Source: Liolophura sinensis (Eukaryota; Mollusca; Polyplacophora; Chitonida; Chitonidae). From it: a DNA stretch of 64,000 bases. Every line of letters starts with the position of its first letter. Positions within the stretch are counted from its first letter, which is position 1. The notes under the pieces are model-generated. The model was not told the origin of the DNA. It saw nothing but the letters and a program-made list of their open reading frames with translations, and searched no databases. Shown one piece after another: positions 13,229-26,200 of this stretch. Made by a program: the position numbers and the translations under genes. The stretch covers positions 2,729,991 through 2,793,990 of the forward strand of contig NC_088297.1 in the NCBI RefSeq assembly GCF_032854445.1, given 5' to 3'.

Positions 13229-13474
13229 GGGCCCAGTTGTTGGAAAGTGTATTAGCTAAAACTGGTATTAAATCATGTTTTATATTTAAAATTTTAACCA
13301 AACTCAGCACCCAATGCAGTTCTCCAAAGTCGAAGTATAACAGCAGAAGTTTTAGTTTATATTTAATATACTGATAGGCCTACACAATTTGTTTAGGATA
13401 AGTACAAAATTGAAGACTTGGTTTAAAGTTAAACCTTGTATTGAGTTTTAAACTAGCTTCAAACAAGCAGGCCA
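13229..13474. mobile_element. MITE-like element, GGGCCCAGTTGTT family
   Basis: A 245-bp AT-rich non-coding element starting GGGCCCAGTTGTTGGAAAGT. It matches, in the opposite orientation, the element at 49174-49437 along its length (shared stretches GTGTATTARCTAA, TAGTTTATATTTAAT and AGGATAAGTACAAAAT). It encodes no protein and looks like a short non-autonomous DNA transposon; the superfamily is not assigned. Target duplications are not clear. Confidence 0.6.
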
Positions 13475-14667
13475 TATGCGTATGTTCTACTAGCACGATG
13501 TGTGTATCTGTACGTCACATGTGAGAAAGTTCATCAGTAACTCGCCAGAGGTCGGAGGTTTATCCCAAGGTTAACTAAGTGTCATTGAACAAGTAAACAA
13601 ATCTAGAGTGTGATGTTAAGCAACAAGGCAATAAATAAATCAATAAATCAAATAATCATAAATGAATTAATTTTACAGCTTTTCACCTCAGGAGGTACAT
13701 AATTGAACTACTGCGTGAATGCACTCCGTAAGTGAATTTTGTTTTTATAGACTCTTAAGTGGCCAATTGACTGATAAAAAAAAACCTTGCGGGAACACTG
13801 AGTTTGCAATTTTACACGATCTATACGCAAGTTAAACCTACTGAACCTAGATATAGTGTACGAGATGTGAACGGAAATTCTTTTCAGTTCTAGTGTCATT
13901 CACATACATGACACGGACTACGTTGTCATTGTTTGCCTTATCCTCCCATTGCAAGCACTTGTGCAAAGGCGAGGAAAATTGCTTTACAGAAATTGTTATT
14001 AAGTATTTGGTGTAACTAAGAGATGTACGTCAGGCCAGTTTATTGCATATGACACTTCTTCGTATAAGCGTGATTTTTTTTTCTCATGACGTCACGTGTC
14101 TTTCTTCCATTCAAAAGCCATGTTACAAAAAGGATTTTGTGAGCAATGCTCTGAGTGGCAGTATTAAGAGACTACCGGGTACCAGGCACTGTCTCTGGGC
14201 ATCTTAAAGAAACAAAAGCGCAAACTACAAAAAGTTCGCTTAATTGACAGATAAGCTTACCTCTCTATTGCTGTGTGGCAATGACGTGTTTTTTAGAGGA
14301 CCGTATAGAAGTACACCTTTAGTGTTCATAAAAAAGCAGAGGCCTATAGCTCCGTAAACAACAGGCCAATATGTTATCTATCAAGTGAAAAACAAGTGGC
14401 TTGACGGGCGATTCTCGGTAGAAACAAAATCAAATCATGTCCAATCAGAAGGCTTCTTGGGATGGGGTGGTACTGGATCGACAGTAATTCGCTTTGAGCT
14501 GTGTTAACCGCAATATGAATATAAACTCTGAGTTTATTCAGCTTGTGTTAACCCTGCTTTCTGGTTGTTAGTTTTTCAGTCAGTACATTTGTACTGCATG
14601 TACAAGTACTTAATCAAGGGTCATTGTAACAAAAAGTATTTCAAACACATTTCTTAATTGTCTCTAT
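13475..14667. other. Intergenic region, nothing firmly recognised
   Basis: A possible degenerate SINE-like tail (CAAGGCAATAAATAAATC) lies near 13620-13655. No gene signal otherwise. Confidence 0.4.
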
Positions 14668-14945
14668 GTGGCCTCCGTGACCTGCATGATGGTCAGCATC
14701 CTCGTGCAGCATAATGACACGGGAGCCTGCACCGTGCAGCGCAATCGCTGTGGGTTCAAGTCCAGCATATGTTCATCCAGTTTTTCGGCCGTACGTGAGA
14801 AGGTTTGTCATTAATCCGCTGGTGTCCCTCGGGCTCTGCCCGGTTTTCTCCCTCACAATGCTGGCCGCTGTCGCATAAGTGAAATATTCTCAAGTACGCC
14901 GGAAGACAGCAACTGTGTAACTAATCAAATGAGTACAACACGTAT
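14668..14945 (+). mobile_element. SINE family A, diverged, near full length
   Basis: Head GGCCTCCGTGACCTGCATGA, B-box region GGGTTCAAGTCCAGC, body CCCGGTTTTCTCCCTCACAA, and a diverged 3' end. Old copy. Confidence 0.8.
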
Positions 14946-16046
14946 CCATAGGCAAGCAGTCAGCATACATTTAAAAAAAAATAGATGGCCTGCACGATCA
15001 ATTAACATGTACATGCATAAGTATAGTCATTAGTATATCCAGCGTTAGAAAAAAATAATAATAATAAACATATTATTACGTAAATACACAATATTTCAAC
15101 TGTTTAGTATGGCTTATTGGTCCATGCCATTTAGAAGGGTGATTTAAGCGGCTGGAGAATATTCCTTATTTGAATTCACAATTTCTGGGTATAATTCGGC
15201 ACATATTTGGGAAGGATCTTCGATCAGTAAAAATTGCCAAGAGTCATTGGTTTATTCCAGACAATCCGGCTTCCTCCACTCTCAAAAAAAAAAAAAATGA
15301 AAAAAAAAAAAAATGAGGATCTGTAAAAGTGAAAATTCTTGAGTATGAAAACAAAAACCTTAAACAAATATCAGGTAAATAAAATACAAATAAATAAAAT
15401 TGTTGTGGCTTAATCATGGCGCCAGCGATAGGCACATGTAATTAACCACTTTTGAGGCCTCTGGTTTAAAACCATGAGTGGTCAAAGAATGTCTAAATCG
15501 ATAAGGCCTTTTTATAGTGTGTATGTTTCATATTTACATCAGGCATGACTTTCACTTCAATTCATTTTACTATGTAAGCCTTTTTTGTTTTTTTTTTCTT
15601 GTTTTTTATTTTGGGTTTTTTTTTGGTTTTTTTTTTTTTTTTTGTTTCTTTGTTTCTTTTTTTTTCTTTTTTGTTTTTTGAATAACAATAACTTATAAAT
15701 CGATATAAATCTGTGAGCAATTAACATGGCTAAAGACCTGAGGGGACTATAATAGCCTTGCTATTTCACAGCTTGCGCTTAGATACACTTTTCTGTTGTT
15801 TAGGTCTGTAGGCCTTGGGATACAATATGTCATGTTGTATCCCACGTATTCCTACGAATGAGTCAGAAGTAGAACTTTGCTCACAAATTTATAAAAGTGA
15901 CTTCACCCTATTTCACACGATATTCAAGAAACGATAACTAGAAAATCTGTTTATGATAGCCTATAATAATTAGGGAATTCTGCAGAAAAAGCTATGAAAG
16001 CCGGATAAGGCCATCATTGTATTATCGTTCCATTGTTCAGTCGATG
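14946..16046. other. Low-complexity region
   Basis: Contains A-rich runs near 15285-15315 and a long T-rich tract at 15578-15680. No gene or structured element recognised. Confidence 0.5.
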
Positions 16047-16291
16047 AGGGGCCTCCGTGGCTCAGTTGTTTAGCGCGCTAGAGCAACGTAACGACCCAGA
16101 AGCCTCTTGCCAATGCGGTCGCTGTGAGTTCAAGTCCAGCTCATGCTGGCTTCCTCTCCGGTCGTAAGTGGAAAGGTCTGCCATCAATCTGCCCGGTTTC
16201 CTCCCACCATAATGCTGGCCGCCGTCGTATAAGTGAAATATTCCTTGAGTACGGCGTAAAACATCAATCAAATAAATAAATAAATAAATTC
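16047..16291 (+). mobile_element. SINE family A
   Basis: Starts GGGGCCTCCGTGGCTCAGTT, carries the B-box GAGTTCAAGTCCAGC and ends with AAATAAATAAATAAA. A short internal deletion removes part of the GGTCGTGGGTTTCCCC segment. It lies about 330 bp upstream of the EXOSC6 start. Confidence 0.9.
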
Positions 16292-16554
16292 AATCGATGA
16301 TGCTCTCGAAGCGATATGGCACGATAATGCGAAGTGATGGTACGATGGCACGAATTAGGAGTGGCACGAAGCGATGACGCGGAAACAGTTGCCGTTCTCC
16401 TAAAAAGGAATATGTGAGACAATGCTTATGGACTTTCCTTCGTCCTCTGTTTTTATTTACACATAGTATTTGTCCTCTGGAGCGTCTTTACAGCTGCACG
16501 AAATGAAAGTCCGTGTTCGTATTGATTAATTTTAGCACACCCTCGACATTCAAC

Positions 16555-16581
16555 ATGGCGGCGTCCATGGAGTCAACGTGA
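16555..16581 (+). promoter_or_regulatory. Candidate upstream ORF in the EXOSC6 leader
   Basis: An ATG in strong context (CAACATGGCG) opens an 8-codon frame that stops at TGA, 44 bases before the conserved EXOSC6 start. If the transcript begins upstream of it, it could dampen translation of the main frame. The transcription start is not known from sequence. Confidence 0.4.
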
Positions 16582-16625
16582 GGTTTGTCATAAATTTTCG
16601 GAATTATATACCTCCTGGTGATACA

Positions 16626-17169
16626 ATGCCTGGAGATTCGCGACGAATCGCGGGACCAGAAGAAACACAGAATCCATACTCTTTTGTGAAAGACAAAGGG
16701 GATGGAGAACAATTCCTTTTGGTAAGAAACCTGTCAACGTATTGTCGTCACAGCATTGAAACAACAGCAACATCAACCGGTTGGGAGAGTTTGTTTACGT
16801 AGTTTGTACTCAGCAGATTTTACGTAAAATTGATGCTGGCACAATTTAAAGCGGATTCTTAGAAAACAAAAAAAAAACTTACGTCACTTTAATTTTCCAC
16901 GTAACAACAACCTCAACTTCACAAGCTCCCAGGGGGTCTCCGTGGCTGAGTTGTTTAGTGGGCTAGCGCAACTTAATGACCCGGGAGCGTCTCACCAATG
17001 CGGTCGCTGTGAGTTCAAGTCCAGCTCATGCTGGCTTCCAAGGTCTTTCAGCAACTTGCAGATGGTCGTGGCTTTCCCCTGGGCTTGGCGCGGTTTTCTC
17101 CCACCATAATGCTGGCCGCTGTCGTATAAGTGAAATATTCTTGAGTGCGGCGTAAAACACCAATCAAAT

Positions 17170-17201
<32 letters not shown>

Positions 17202-20200
17202 AACCCCCTCCCCCTTTCACCAGAGTTCAAACAGCATGCATGATGCAGTGAAGGCAATCTGCGTGTGGTCGTGGGTTTCCCCACGGGCTCTGTCCGTTTT
17301 CCTGCCCCATAATGCTGGCTGCAGTCGTATAAGTGAAATATTTAATCAAGTAAATAAATAAATCAACAAGATGCAGTTAAATGTATCATACTCTAGTCAT
17401 GTCAAATAAAACAGTGTCTTTACAATGGCAACACAGAATTTATACGTACTTTAAATAGGTTAGCTCTCCATCTTCCTCATTATAACATACTTCATTGCAT
17501 TACAACATGCACTTCAAAATAACAAGGGATCAAGGTGGTTAGCATTTCAGTGTGGTGCAAGGATCCAGGAGACTTTCACTTAGATATGCGGTTGCTGTGA
17601 GTTCAAGTCCAGCACATGCTGACTTTCTCTCTGGCCGTATGTGAGAACCTGAAAGGCCTTGCAGTACCCTGCGGATGATTTCCCCCGGGCCCTGCACAAA
17701 AACCCAGGAACTGCTCACCGATGAGCTTGCTGTGAGTTTAAGCTCAGCACCTGCTCATCCAGCACTGCAGCCATACATGGGAAGGCTTGCCATTAACCTG
17801 TGGAATGTTCATGGGTTTCCTTCAGCTCCTACCTGGTTTCCTCCCACTATCATGCTGGCTGCAGTTGTATAAGTGAAATATTCTTGGGTACTGGAACAGC
17901 GCAAAGTACCAATGAAATAGGTAAATATAACACAATGACAAATGTGTTCTCCAGATTGTTCACACAGCTGCTAATTCAGGCCACTTCAGGAAGCCGGAAA
18001 ACTTTCAAAAGTTTTATTGAAGAATTTTGCACTCAGATCAGTCAGATGCTTGATTATTATGTAAAATTCAATGATTATTCTCTTCATGTGGCACACAGTT
18101 TACATCCAGCATCACACTGTGTGTTTTATTATTACATATTTCCTATTTTATTTACATATATACAATGTCACATATGTTGTAGGCTATCTATAGTTAACAA
18201 ACTTCATACATTTCACTTTACTTGAAATAAATATGGTACACAGATTAGTCCCCCAACCACAGTGTGATAATAAGGGAGAGATGCACCGGTAAATACCATC
18301 CAGTTTTCTACACTTATTATACTGTTCCTCTCATTGTTTTAGAAAGCACAGTCTTATAATTCTGGGGGGCCGTTGGTCAGATGGTTAGCACATTAGCGCA
18401 GTGTAATGACCCAGGAGCCTCTCACCAATGCAGTCGCTGTGAGCTCAAGCCCAGCTCATGCTGGCTTCCTCTCCGGCTGTGCGTGGGAAGGTCTGTCAGC
18501 AACCTGCGGATGGTTGTGGGTTTCCCCCGGGCTGTGTCCGGTTTCCTTCCACCATAATGCTGGCTGCCATCGTATAAGTGAAGTATTCTTGAGTACAGCG
18601 TAAAACACCAATCAGATAAATAAATAAAAGAAATCTAATAATTCTGCTGAACTTTCAGTTGAACAAGGAAAAGCTACGGGCTGATGGAAGGGCTACAGAT
18701 AAGGTTCGACCAGTGTGTGAGTACCAAAAATATGTGATCCTGGAAGCTGTATTTTAACATTAAACAGGCCTTGCTGGCTTGTATAGTTAAAGCACTGGCT
18801 CGCTATGGTTGCCAGGCTCTGACCCATGGGTTTGGCAGCTGTGTTCAGTCAGGATGGTTGTATCGGTACCTGGATAAAAAGATTTAATCTGGCCTCTCCA
18901 GTTTCCTGCACCCATTGACATGATACGCCCATCTCATACATGTCATAAGTGAAAAATCTTTGAGCATGCTGTAAAACACCATTCAGATGTATTTATTTTA
19001 TTTGACTGGATCTGTATGCCATTCTCAAGAATATTTCACTCCTGTATTATGGTTTGAGGATCCTGGGGAGATCCACGACCAGCCGCAGATTGGTGGAATA
19101 ACTTCCCATGTATGACTGAACTCGCTAAAGAGGAATCCAGCATGACCTCAACTTGAACTCAAAGGGATTGCATTGGTCGTGTTGGTGAGAGGCTCCTGTG
19201 TCCAGCATCATTGTGCTGGGCTAGCATGCTAACTACCACTGAGGCCCTCTAATAAATATAATACAAATAGACTTCTCATCACCGTGAAACTTGACAACAG
19301 TTACATGAGTTATTCGTAAGCTGAGTGATTAATACCCGTAAAATGAATATATAAACATAGCTTCAAGTTTTCAACCTCACCAATGCGATCTTTGTGAGTT
19401 CAGGGGCAGCTCATGCATGTCATGCTAGCTTCCTCTCTGTGTTTGAGAAGATCTGACAGCAACCTGTGGAAGGTTGTGGGTTTCCCCTAGCTCTGTCTGG
19501 TTTCCTCCCACAATAATGTTGGCCGACGTTATGTAAGCAGAATATTCTTGAGTACGGCGTAAAACACCAATCAAACAAACAAATACACAAACCAATAAAT
19601 AAAACAATGTAAAGCTAATTCAGCATGGTGATCATGCACTAAGCACCTATAGGAATTGCCGGATTTATGGCCACTGGCTGACTCTGGCCCATAGTATGTT
19701 TTTGTTTTAGTACACAAATTTAATTTTCATTTTAGTTAAAATATCTCAATAGTGTTATTAAAACTGTCTGAAATGTTAGTTATGACTTATATAATGGCGG
19801 CCAGCATTATGGTTGGTGGAAACCTGGCAGAGCCCGGGGGAAACGTACGACTGGAGAGGAAGTCAGCATGAGCTGGACTTGAACTCACAGCGACCGCGTT
19901 GGTGAGAGGCTCCTGAGTCATTGTGCCATGCAAGCGCGCTAACTAACTGAGCTACCGAGGCCCCCTAGTGAAATTTGAGTGTTAAAGATGCAAATCTGGC
20001 CTGTTTAAACAAAATGAGCGTGAAGAAATCTTCACAAAATTATCTTATCTGTAAATCTATGTGTAAGTATGTGTGTGAGGGGGTTAATGGATTACTTAAC
20101 AATTTTTCAGCCATATGACAAAAAGGAGTCATTAGGTGCATGTACATATACTGTATCATCCTGCGGTAGGGCGAGTTTGTGCTGCCGTCACTGAAGTATC

Positions 20201-23200
20201 ATGCCGAAAACACCAGACATGACACCCAACTCTATCATATTATACTGACAGCGGGTGAAATGTTAGTTATGACTGTTATTATTTGGTGTACTTTTTCTCT
20301 TTCAGTTTTAAAAGCTGGTGTGATCAGTCAGGCTAAGGGGTCGGCATACATAGAGCTGGACAAGACAAAGGCAATATGTGCTGTGTGGGTAGAAAAAGCT
20401 AAAATATGTTTCATCTTATGCCTTGTATGTGAAGATGAGGTTGTGTGTTCATATCCAGTTCTCACTGGTCCAACCGACACTCGAAGTCAGGAGGTTTGTC
20501 AGGTACCTGGTTTAAAAAAAAAATAACTTTGTTAAGGGTGTATATGAACAGGTAGAATAAATTTACTCAGGTAAATTTACAAGATGCTGTAGGTCGCTGT
20601 GAGTTCAAGTCCAGCTCATTCTGGCTTCCTCTCGGGGCGTACGTTGGAAGGTCTGCCAGCAACCTGCTGATGGTCGTGGGATGGTGGTGCCCAGTTTCCA
20701 CCCACCGTAATGCTGGCCACCGTTGCATAAGTGAAATATTCTTGAGTACGGCGTAAAACACCAATCAAGTAAATAAATCAAATAAATGCAAGATGCTGTA
20801 TTGCACTGGTTATGTGTGACCATTTGCTAACTATCACACTGTCATTGCTGCTCTGATTTTATTTTCAATGCTGTAAGTCTTTTATATTCTATAGTTCCCT
20901 TAACCCAGAAATCAGCCCACTGTCAGACATACAATTGAAAAATTCTTCAGTACAGTGTTAAACACTTCAAAAAATCTATATTGTAAACAAATAGCCAGTG
21001 AGCATGGCGTTTGTTTGTATCTAAACATCTGCATTTGAATTGTATGTGACTTTCTACTGCAGATGGTGTCAGATGGTTTCAGATCAGCAAGGCATGCTGA
21101 TTTTCTAAAGATCTCTTAGTGAAATCCTTCATACCCATTGCTAGGACTCCTTCATCGGTATATGACTAAAAAATTGTTAAGTACGGCTTTAAACCCTAAG
21201 CACTCACTCCCACAGCATCATTTGTAAATGTCAGAAAATTAGGTTACTATATTTCATTTAACACCAGTGAAATTTGATTTTTATTTATTTATTCATTTGA
21301 TTGGTGTTTTATGCAGTACTCAAGAATGTTTCACTTATATAATGGCGGCCAGCATTATGGTTGGTGGAAACCTGGCAGAGCCCGGGGGAAACGTACGACT
21401 GGAGAGGAAGCCAGCATGAGCTGGACTTGAACTCACAGCGACCGCGTTGGTGAGAGGCTCCTGAGTCATTGTGCCATGCAAGCGCGCTAACTAACTGAGC
21501 TACCGAGGCCCCCTAGTGAAATTTGAGTGTTAAAGATGCAAATCTGGCCTGTTTAAACAAAATGAGCGTGAAGAAATCTTCACAAAATTATCTTATCTGT
21601 AAATGTATGTGTAAGTATGTGTGTGAGGGGGTTAATGGATTACTTAACAATTTTTCAGCCATATGACAAAAAGGAGTCATTAGGTGCATGTACATATACT
21701 GTATCATCCTGCGGTAGGGCGAGTTTGTGCTGCCGTCACTGAAGTATCATGCCGAAAACACCAGACATGACACCCAACTCTATCATATTATACTGACAGC
21801 GGGTCTCCTTGCTCTAACCTTTCATTGCTGACCAGCAAGTGATGCCACAAAAAAGTACCACTTTAGACTTTAGTGTTACCATATCGAATAGATGTACAGC
21901 TATAAATGAAAGAAGTGCATGGTACAAGTTTTATAGTCCTAAATGGGTGGCTAAAAATGGACTATATTTTGTTGTTTTTTTTTTCCCCCAGGTACGGCCC
22001 CAGAGAAGTAATCAAGAAGGAGGACTTTAGTATGAAAGGGCAGCTTACCTGTGACTTCAAATTTGCCACATTCTCCTGCAGGTATCGCCGCCAGCATCAG
22101 CAGGACAATGAAGAGAAAGACTTGTCTGTCCTGTTACTGGAAGCCTTGGAACCAGCTGTGTGTCTGGTAAGACGCATTACTTATATGTATAAGGGAGGTG
22201 CCCTGCACTAAGAGTTTGTCTGCTGCCTTTTTTTTTTTTTTGATTTTTATATGAGTATCAAGGCCTCAACCAGGGCATGTTTCAACCCGTCATTAGTTTT
22301 TGGGGTCACTAGTTTGGATTCCCAACTGAAAAATTTTTTCACATATTTTTGTTATTTACATATATAAAAATGATCACACTGATAAATTTGAGAATCAAGA
22401 GGTTGCCCAAACTATTCATGTAGATGAACCTCCGACTTTCTCCCACCATGACTGGAAATTTATACTTTTTCAGATTGCCCTAATTGCTTTAATTTTGGGG
22501 ACAGATATTAGTACTGCTGAAAGCAGAATATTACATTTCTTTCCCAGCTTTTTGGAAAAGTTAAGATATGAGTTTGTTGTTCATGAAATGTTCTAACCAT
22601 GTGAGAAAAAGGAAACTAAATACTCATGCTACAGTTACATGTATACTGGCTAAAAAGAGCAGACCAGGTGTCTAAAAATTTTGAAGAAATAGGGTAAGTA
22701 GAAGTGTAGGCTGTAAGTCATGTATTTCATTTAAAACTTAAGGAAGAAATTTTGGCGTCCTTTTTTTTTGGTGGAGGTGGGTGCGGATATGACGTCATAT
22801 GTCTAGGCACAATATGAAAAATAATAGTATAAATGAAATATTCATGAGTACCGCATAAAATACCAATCAAATAAATAAATAAAACCTACTGATATAATCC
22901 AAGGGAAATAACTCCTGCCAAACTAGACCATACAAGTACAGACACTCCAATCACTTTTGATATTGTGATATTTGACTGCTGAGAGATTATGTTCATATCC
23001 GTCTATGGCTTATTGAAATGCTGGCATCAGTGTGACAATGAGTGGGTGCGATTGGCGAGGACAAATAACGCTAAGTGTTGATTCTGTACATTGATCACCG
23101 TGTGTTGTACACATAGATGACAAAATCTGACACAGAAATATCCGGTGAGATTTTCTACTCTTCTAGAACTTCTACTGTTCATCTAAACCCACTTTTGGAA

Positions 23201-26200
23201 ACGTAGGACATATGGAGGCGCCTGGCATAATGTTTCTAAACGTCCCACTATAAAGCTGATCTGTATTTTAGCTGATGTCATTATGAATTGCAGATCCAAA
23301 ATGTGCGACATCACATGTCGTCATGTGGTAAGATTTTATTGACATCCAATGCATATTTACATGTGCAGCCCTGGTTTATACATGTCTTCGAATGTCCCAT
23401 GTTAAAAGACAGGATGTCAGAAACTTCACGGACAGACAACAACTTTTAGCGCAGTTAAAAAGAGAATCAGATTTTCCATATTTTGCTTTGAAAACTGCTC
23501 CAGCTGGTGGTTATCTCCCTTGTCATGAACCTTATGGAAATTATCATTGCACTCTAATACCTCAGCCTTTTCAGCCGCATCTGCAACCAATATTTTGAAC
23601 CATTCTGAGATGATTATGGTTCATAGAGACATAATTTGTACAGTTTTATGAAGCTTGCATCTTCAATGACAAACAAATCATTTATAGTGCAGTTTTCATA
23701 ATAACTGTATGCATACATTGCATGGAAAAATTGAAGATTTACAGTTTATCTATGTCGAGAATCAAACTCGACATAGTGGTCACCAAATTAGGGAAAAATA
23801 GCACCTTCATCAAGGCTACTTGACGAAAAGCCATTTTCTTTTTGTAAATTGGTAGAGCGCCCTCTTTGGGCCCGGTAGATCCAGGATCAGTCCTGGGTTG
23901 AGTCACACCTAAGACTTTAAAAGAGGAAGTTGTAATTTCCTCGCTTGGCATTCAGCATGAAGGGGATAGTGCAACCACTGGTTGACCCATATTAGTATAA
24001 TGGCTCAGGCGGGGCGTTTTACTTGCCTTTGGTAAGTCGTCTCAGTGAAACAGCACTAGATAAAAGAGCGGCGGAAATCCGTCTTGCGACAAAGAGGCAC
24101 ATTACATACACCATAAGGATTCCGACTGGAAAATTGTTGACTACGACATTAAACCCCAAGCACTCACTCACTCTTTATGTAAATTGCAAATCCAGTTATT
24201 TTCATGTTTTCTTGCTTCACTGGATGATTATTAATTGTGTTCAGTTTTTTGCATTTTAGCTGTCCGAAAGTCAGTATAATTTTACACTTTGTGTTGTGTA
24301 ATTAATTTTTGGCAAAATTGAAAATTATCAATTGTACCTGATGCAAAAGTTTTGCATTTTAGCTGTTCTTACATGAGTGTAATTAATTTTTAGCAAAATT
24401 GAAAATTATCAAATGTACCTGATGCAGAAGTTTTTGCATTTAGCTGTCCTTGCACGAGTATAATTAATTTTGGGCAAAATTGAAAATTATTAAATATACC
24501 TTTATATATAGTGCTGTGTTTTTTGTTCTCTCAGCACAAATTTCCTAAGGCTCAGCTGAACATTTACCTGACAGTTCTGGAAAACGATGGAAGCGGTAAG
24601 TCACTGTCATTTCAAATCAGCTTACCGGCCCTGATGGCACAGTTGGTAGGGCATCCGCTTCTGGGTTCTAGGTTGAGTCCCACGCAAGACCTTCTAAGAG
24701 GAAGTTGTAACTTCCTTGCTTGGCGTTCAGCATGAAGGGGATAGTGCAATGGTTGACCCGTATCAGTATAATGGCTCGGGCGGGGCGGCTTACTTGCCTT
24801 TGGTAAGGCGTCTCAGTGAAGTAGCACTAAATAAAAGAGCAGTGGAAATCCGTCCTGCACGAAGGAGGTACATTACATACATCCTAAGGATTCCTTCGTG
24901 AGTCAGTGAGTGCTTGGGGTTTAACGTCGTTCTCAACAATTTTTCAGTCATATGACGACAAGGATTTCTTCGTCATCGTATGACTGAAAAATTGTTGAGT
25001 ACGACATTAAACCCCAAACACTCACTCACTCAACTCAGCTTTCCTGCAAGGCCTTCGTTTTCTTAAACAGCTGTAATTTGAAGACAGTTAAGTGCTCCAG
25101 GTTCTGGCCACATATCTATTTTCTGTCACTTAGTGTTGCTGCACTTTTTTTATTTGGCCCTGTACAAGGATAACGATACTTTGATCTTAATCTGGAACAA
25201 ACAGTTCGATGTTTATTAATTGTTTTAAAGTTGACATTCTTATCCGAAAGAAAACTTTTTTTCCATTACTGAGATCAAGGTCGCTAGCTCAAAGGTTCAA
25301 GGTGAAGGACAAATTTTCAGGCTGTCAGAAATGATGATAAAATCGTAACAAGATGCAGTATATTTACCGTTAATGCAATGAAAAGAAACAACGTCCAGTT
25401 AACGGACATTAATTCTAAGAACATAAAATTAACTTTACGTTGTGGCTCCATTCTAGAAAAATGTCACAAAAAGTCAGTGCAGTCCCTGATTCTTGTTCAG
25501 AGTTTTTATTTAAGTTACAACCAGTCAAGTCTAGAATGAACCATTTTCACTGAGTGTATTTTTCATTGTGTTTCGTGTCATTGGTGATTCCCCCCCACCC
25601 CAAAAAAAAAAAAAATAATGGCAGAAAAGGACAGAGTGGCTTCATGCTAGAACAGGATATTACTGAAGAATGATTAGATGTCAGCCATTCACATAAATCT
25701 GAAAGATTACAATATAAGGCAATTTTAGTACAGCCATGCCCTTGTACTTCCTCATTTGAGACTATTGTCAGACGAGGCCAAACATTTTCAGTATTGGGGA
25801 AGGAAAGGAGGGGTGGGGTCAGGTTTTGGTGGGTAAATGTATGGAAGAATCGCAGTTGAGGGTCTGGAATGCAAATGAAGTGATTTCCAATGAGTAAAAG
25901 GAGAAATCATATCCAGCCAACAACTCGCTATGCATGTACAGGTTGTCACACAGATTCCCAAATCAAATTCTTTAAATGGCAGTGGGGTCTCCGTGGCTCA
26001 GTTGGTTAGCGCGCTAGCACAGCGTAATGACCAAATGGATTGTCCTGGGTTTCCCACGGGCTCTGCTCGGTTTCCACCCACCATAATGATGACTGCCGTC
26101 GTATAAGTGAAATATTCTCGAGTACGGCGTAAAACACCAATCAAATAAATAAATAAATTAAATGGCAGCAGTTGTTTTTTCATAATTGTTTGAGATTTAT

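Noticed and set aside
20179-20526. 115-codon frame as a separate gene
   Set aside because: It is EXOSC6 exon 3 with flanking intron and part of a duplicated repeat read through.
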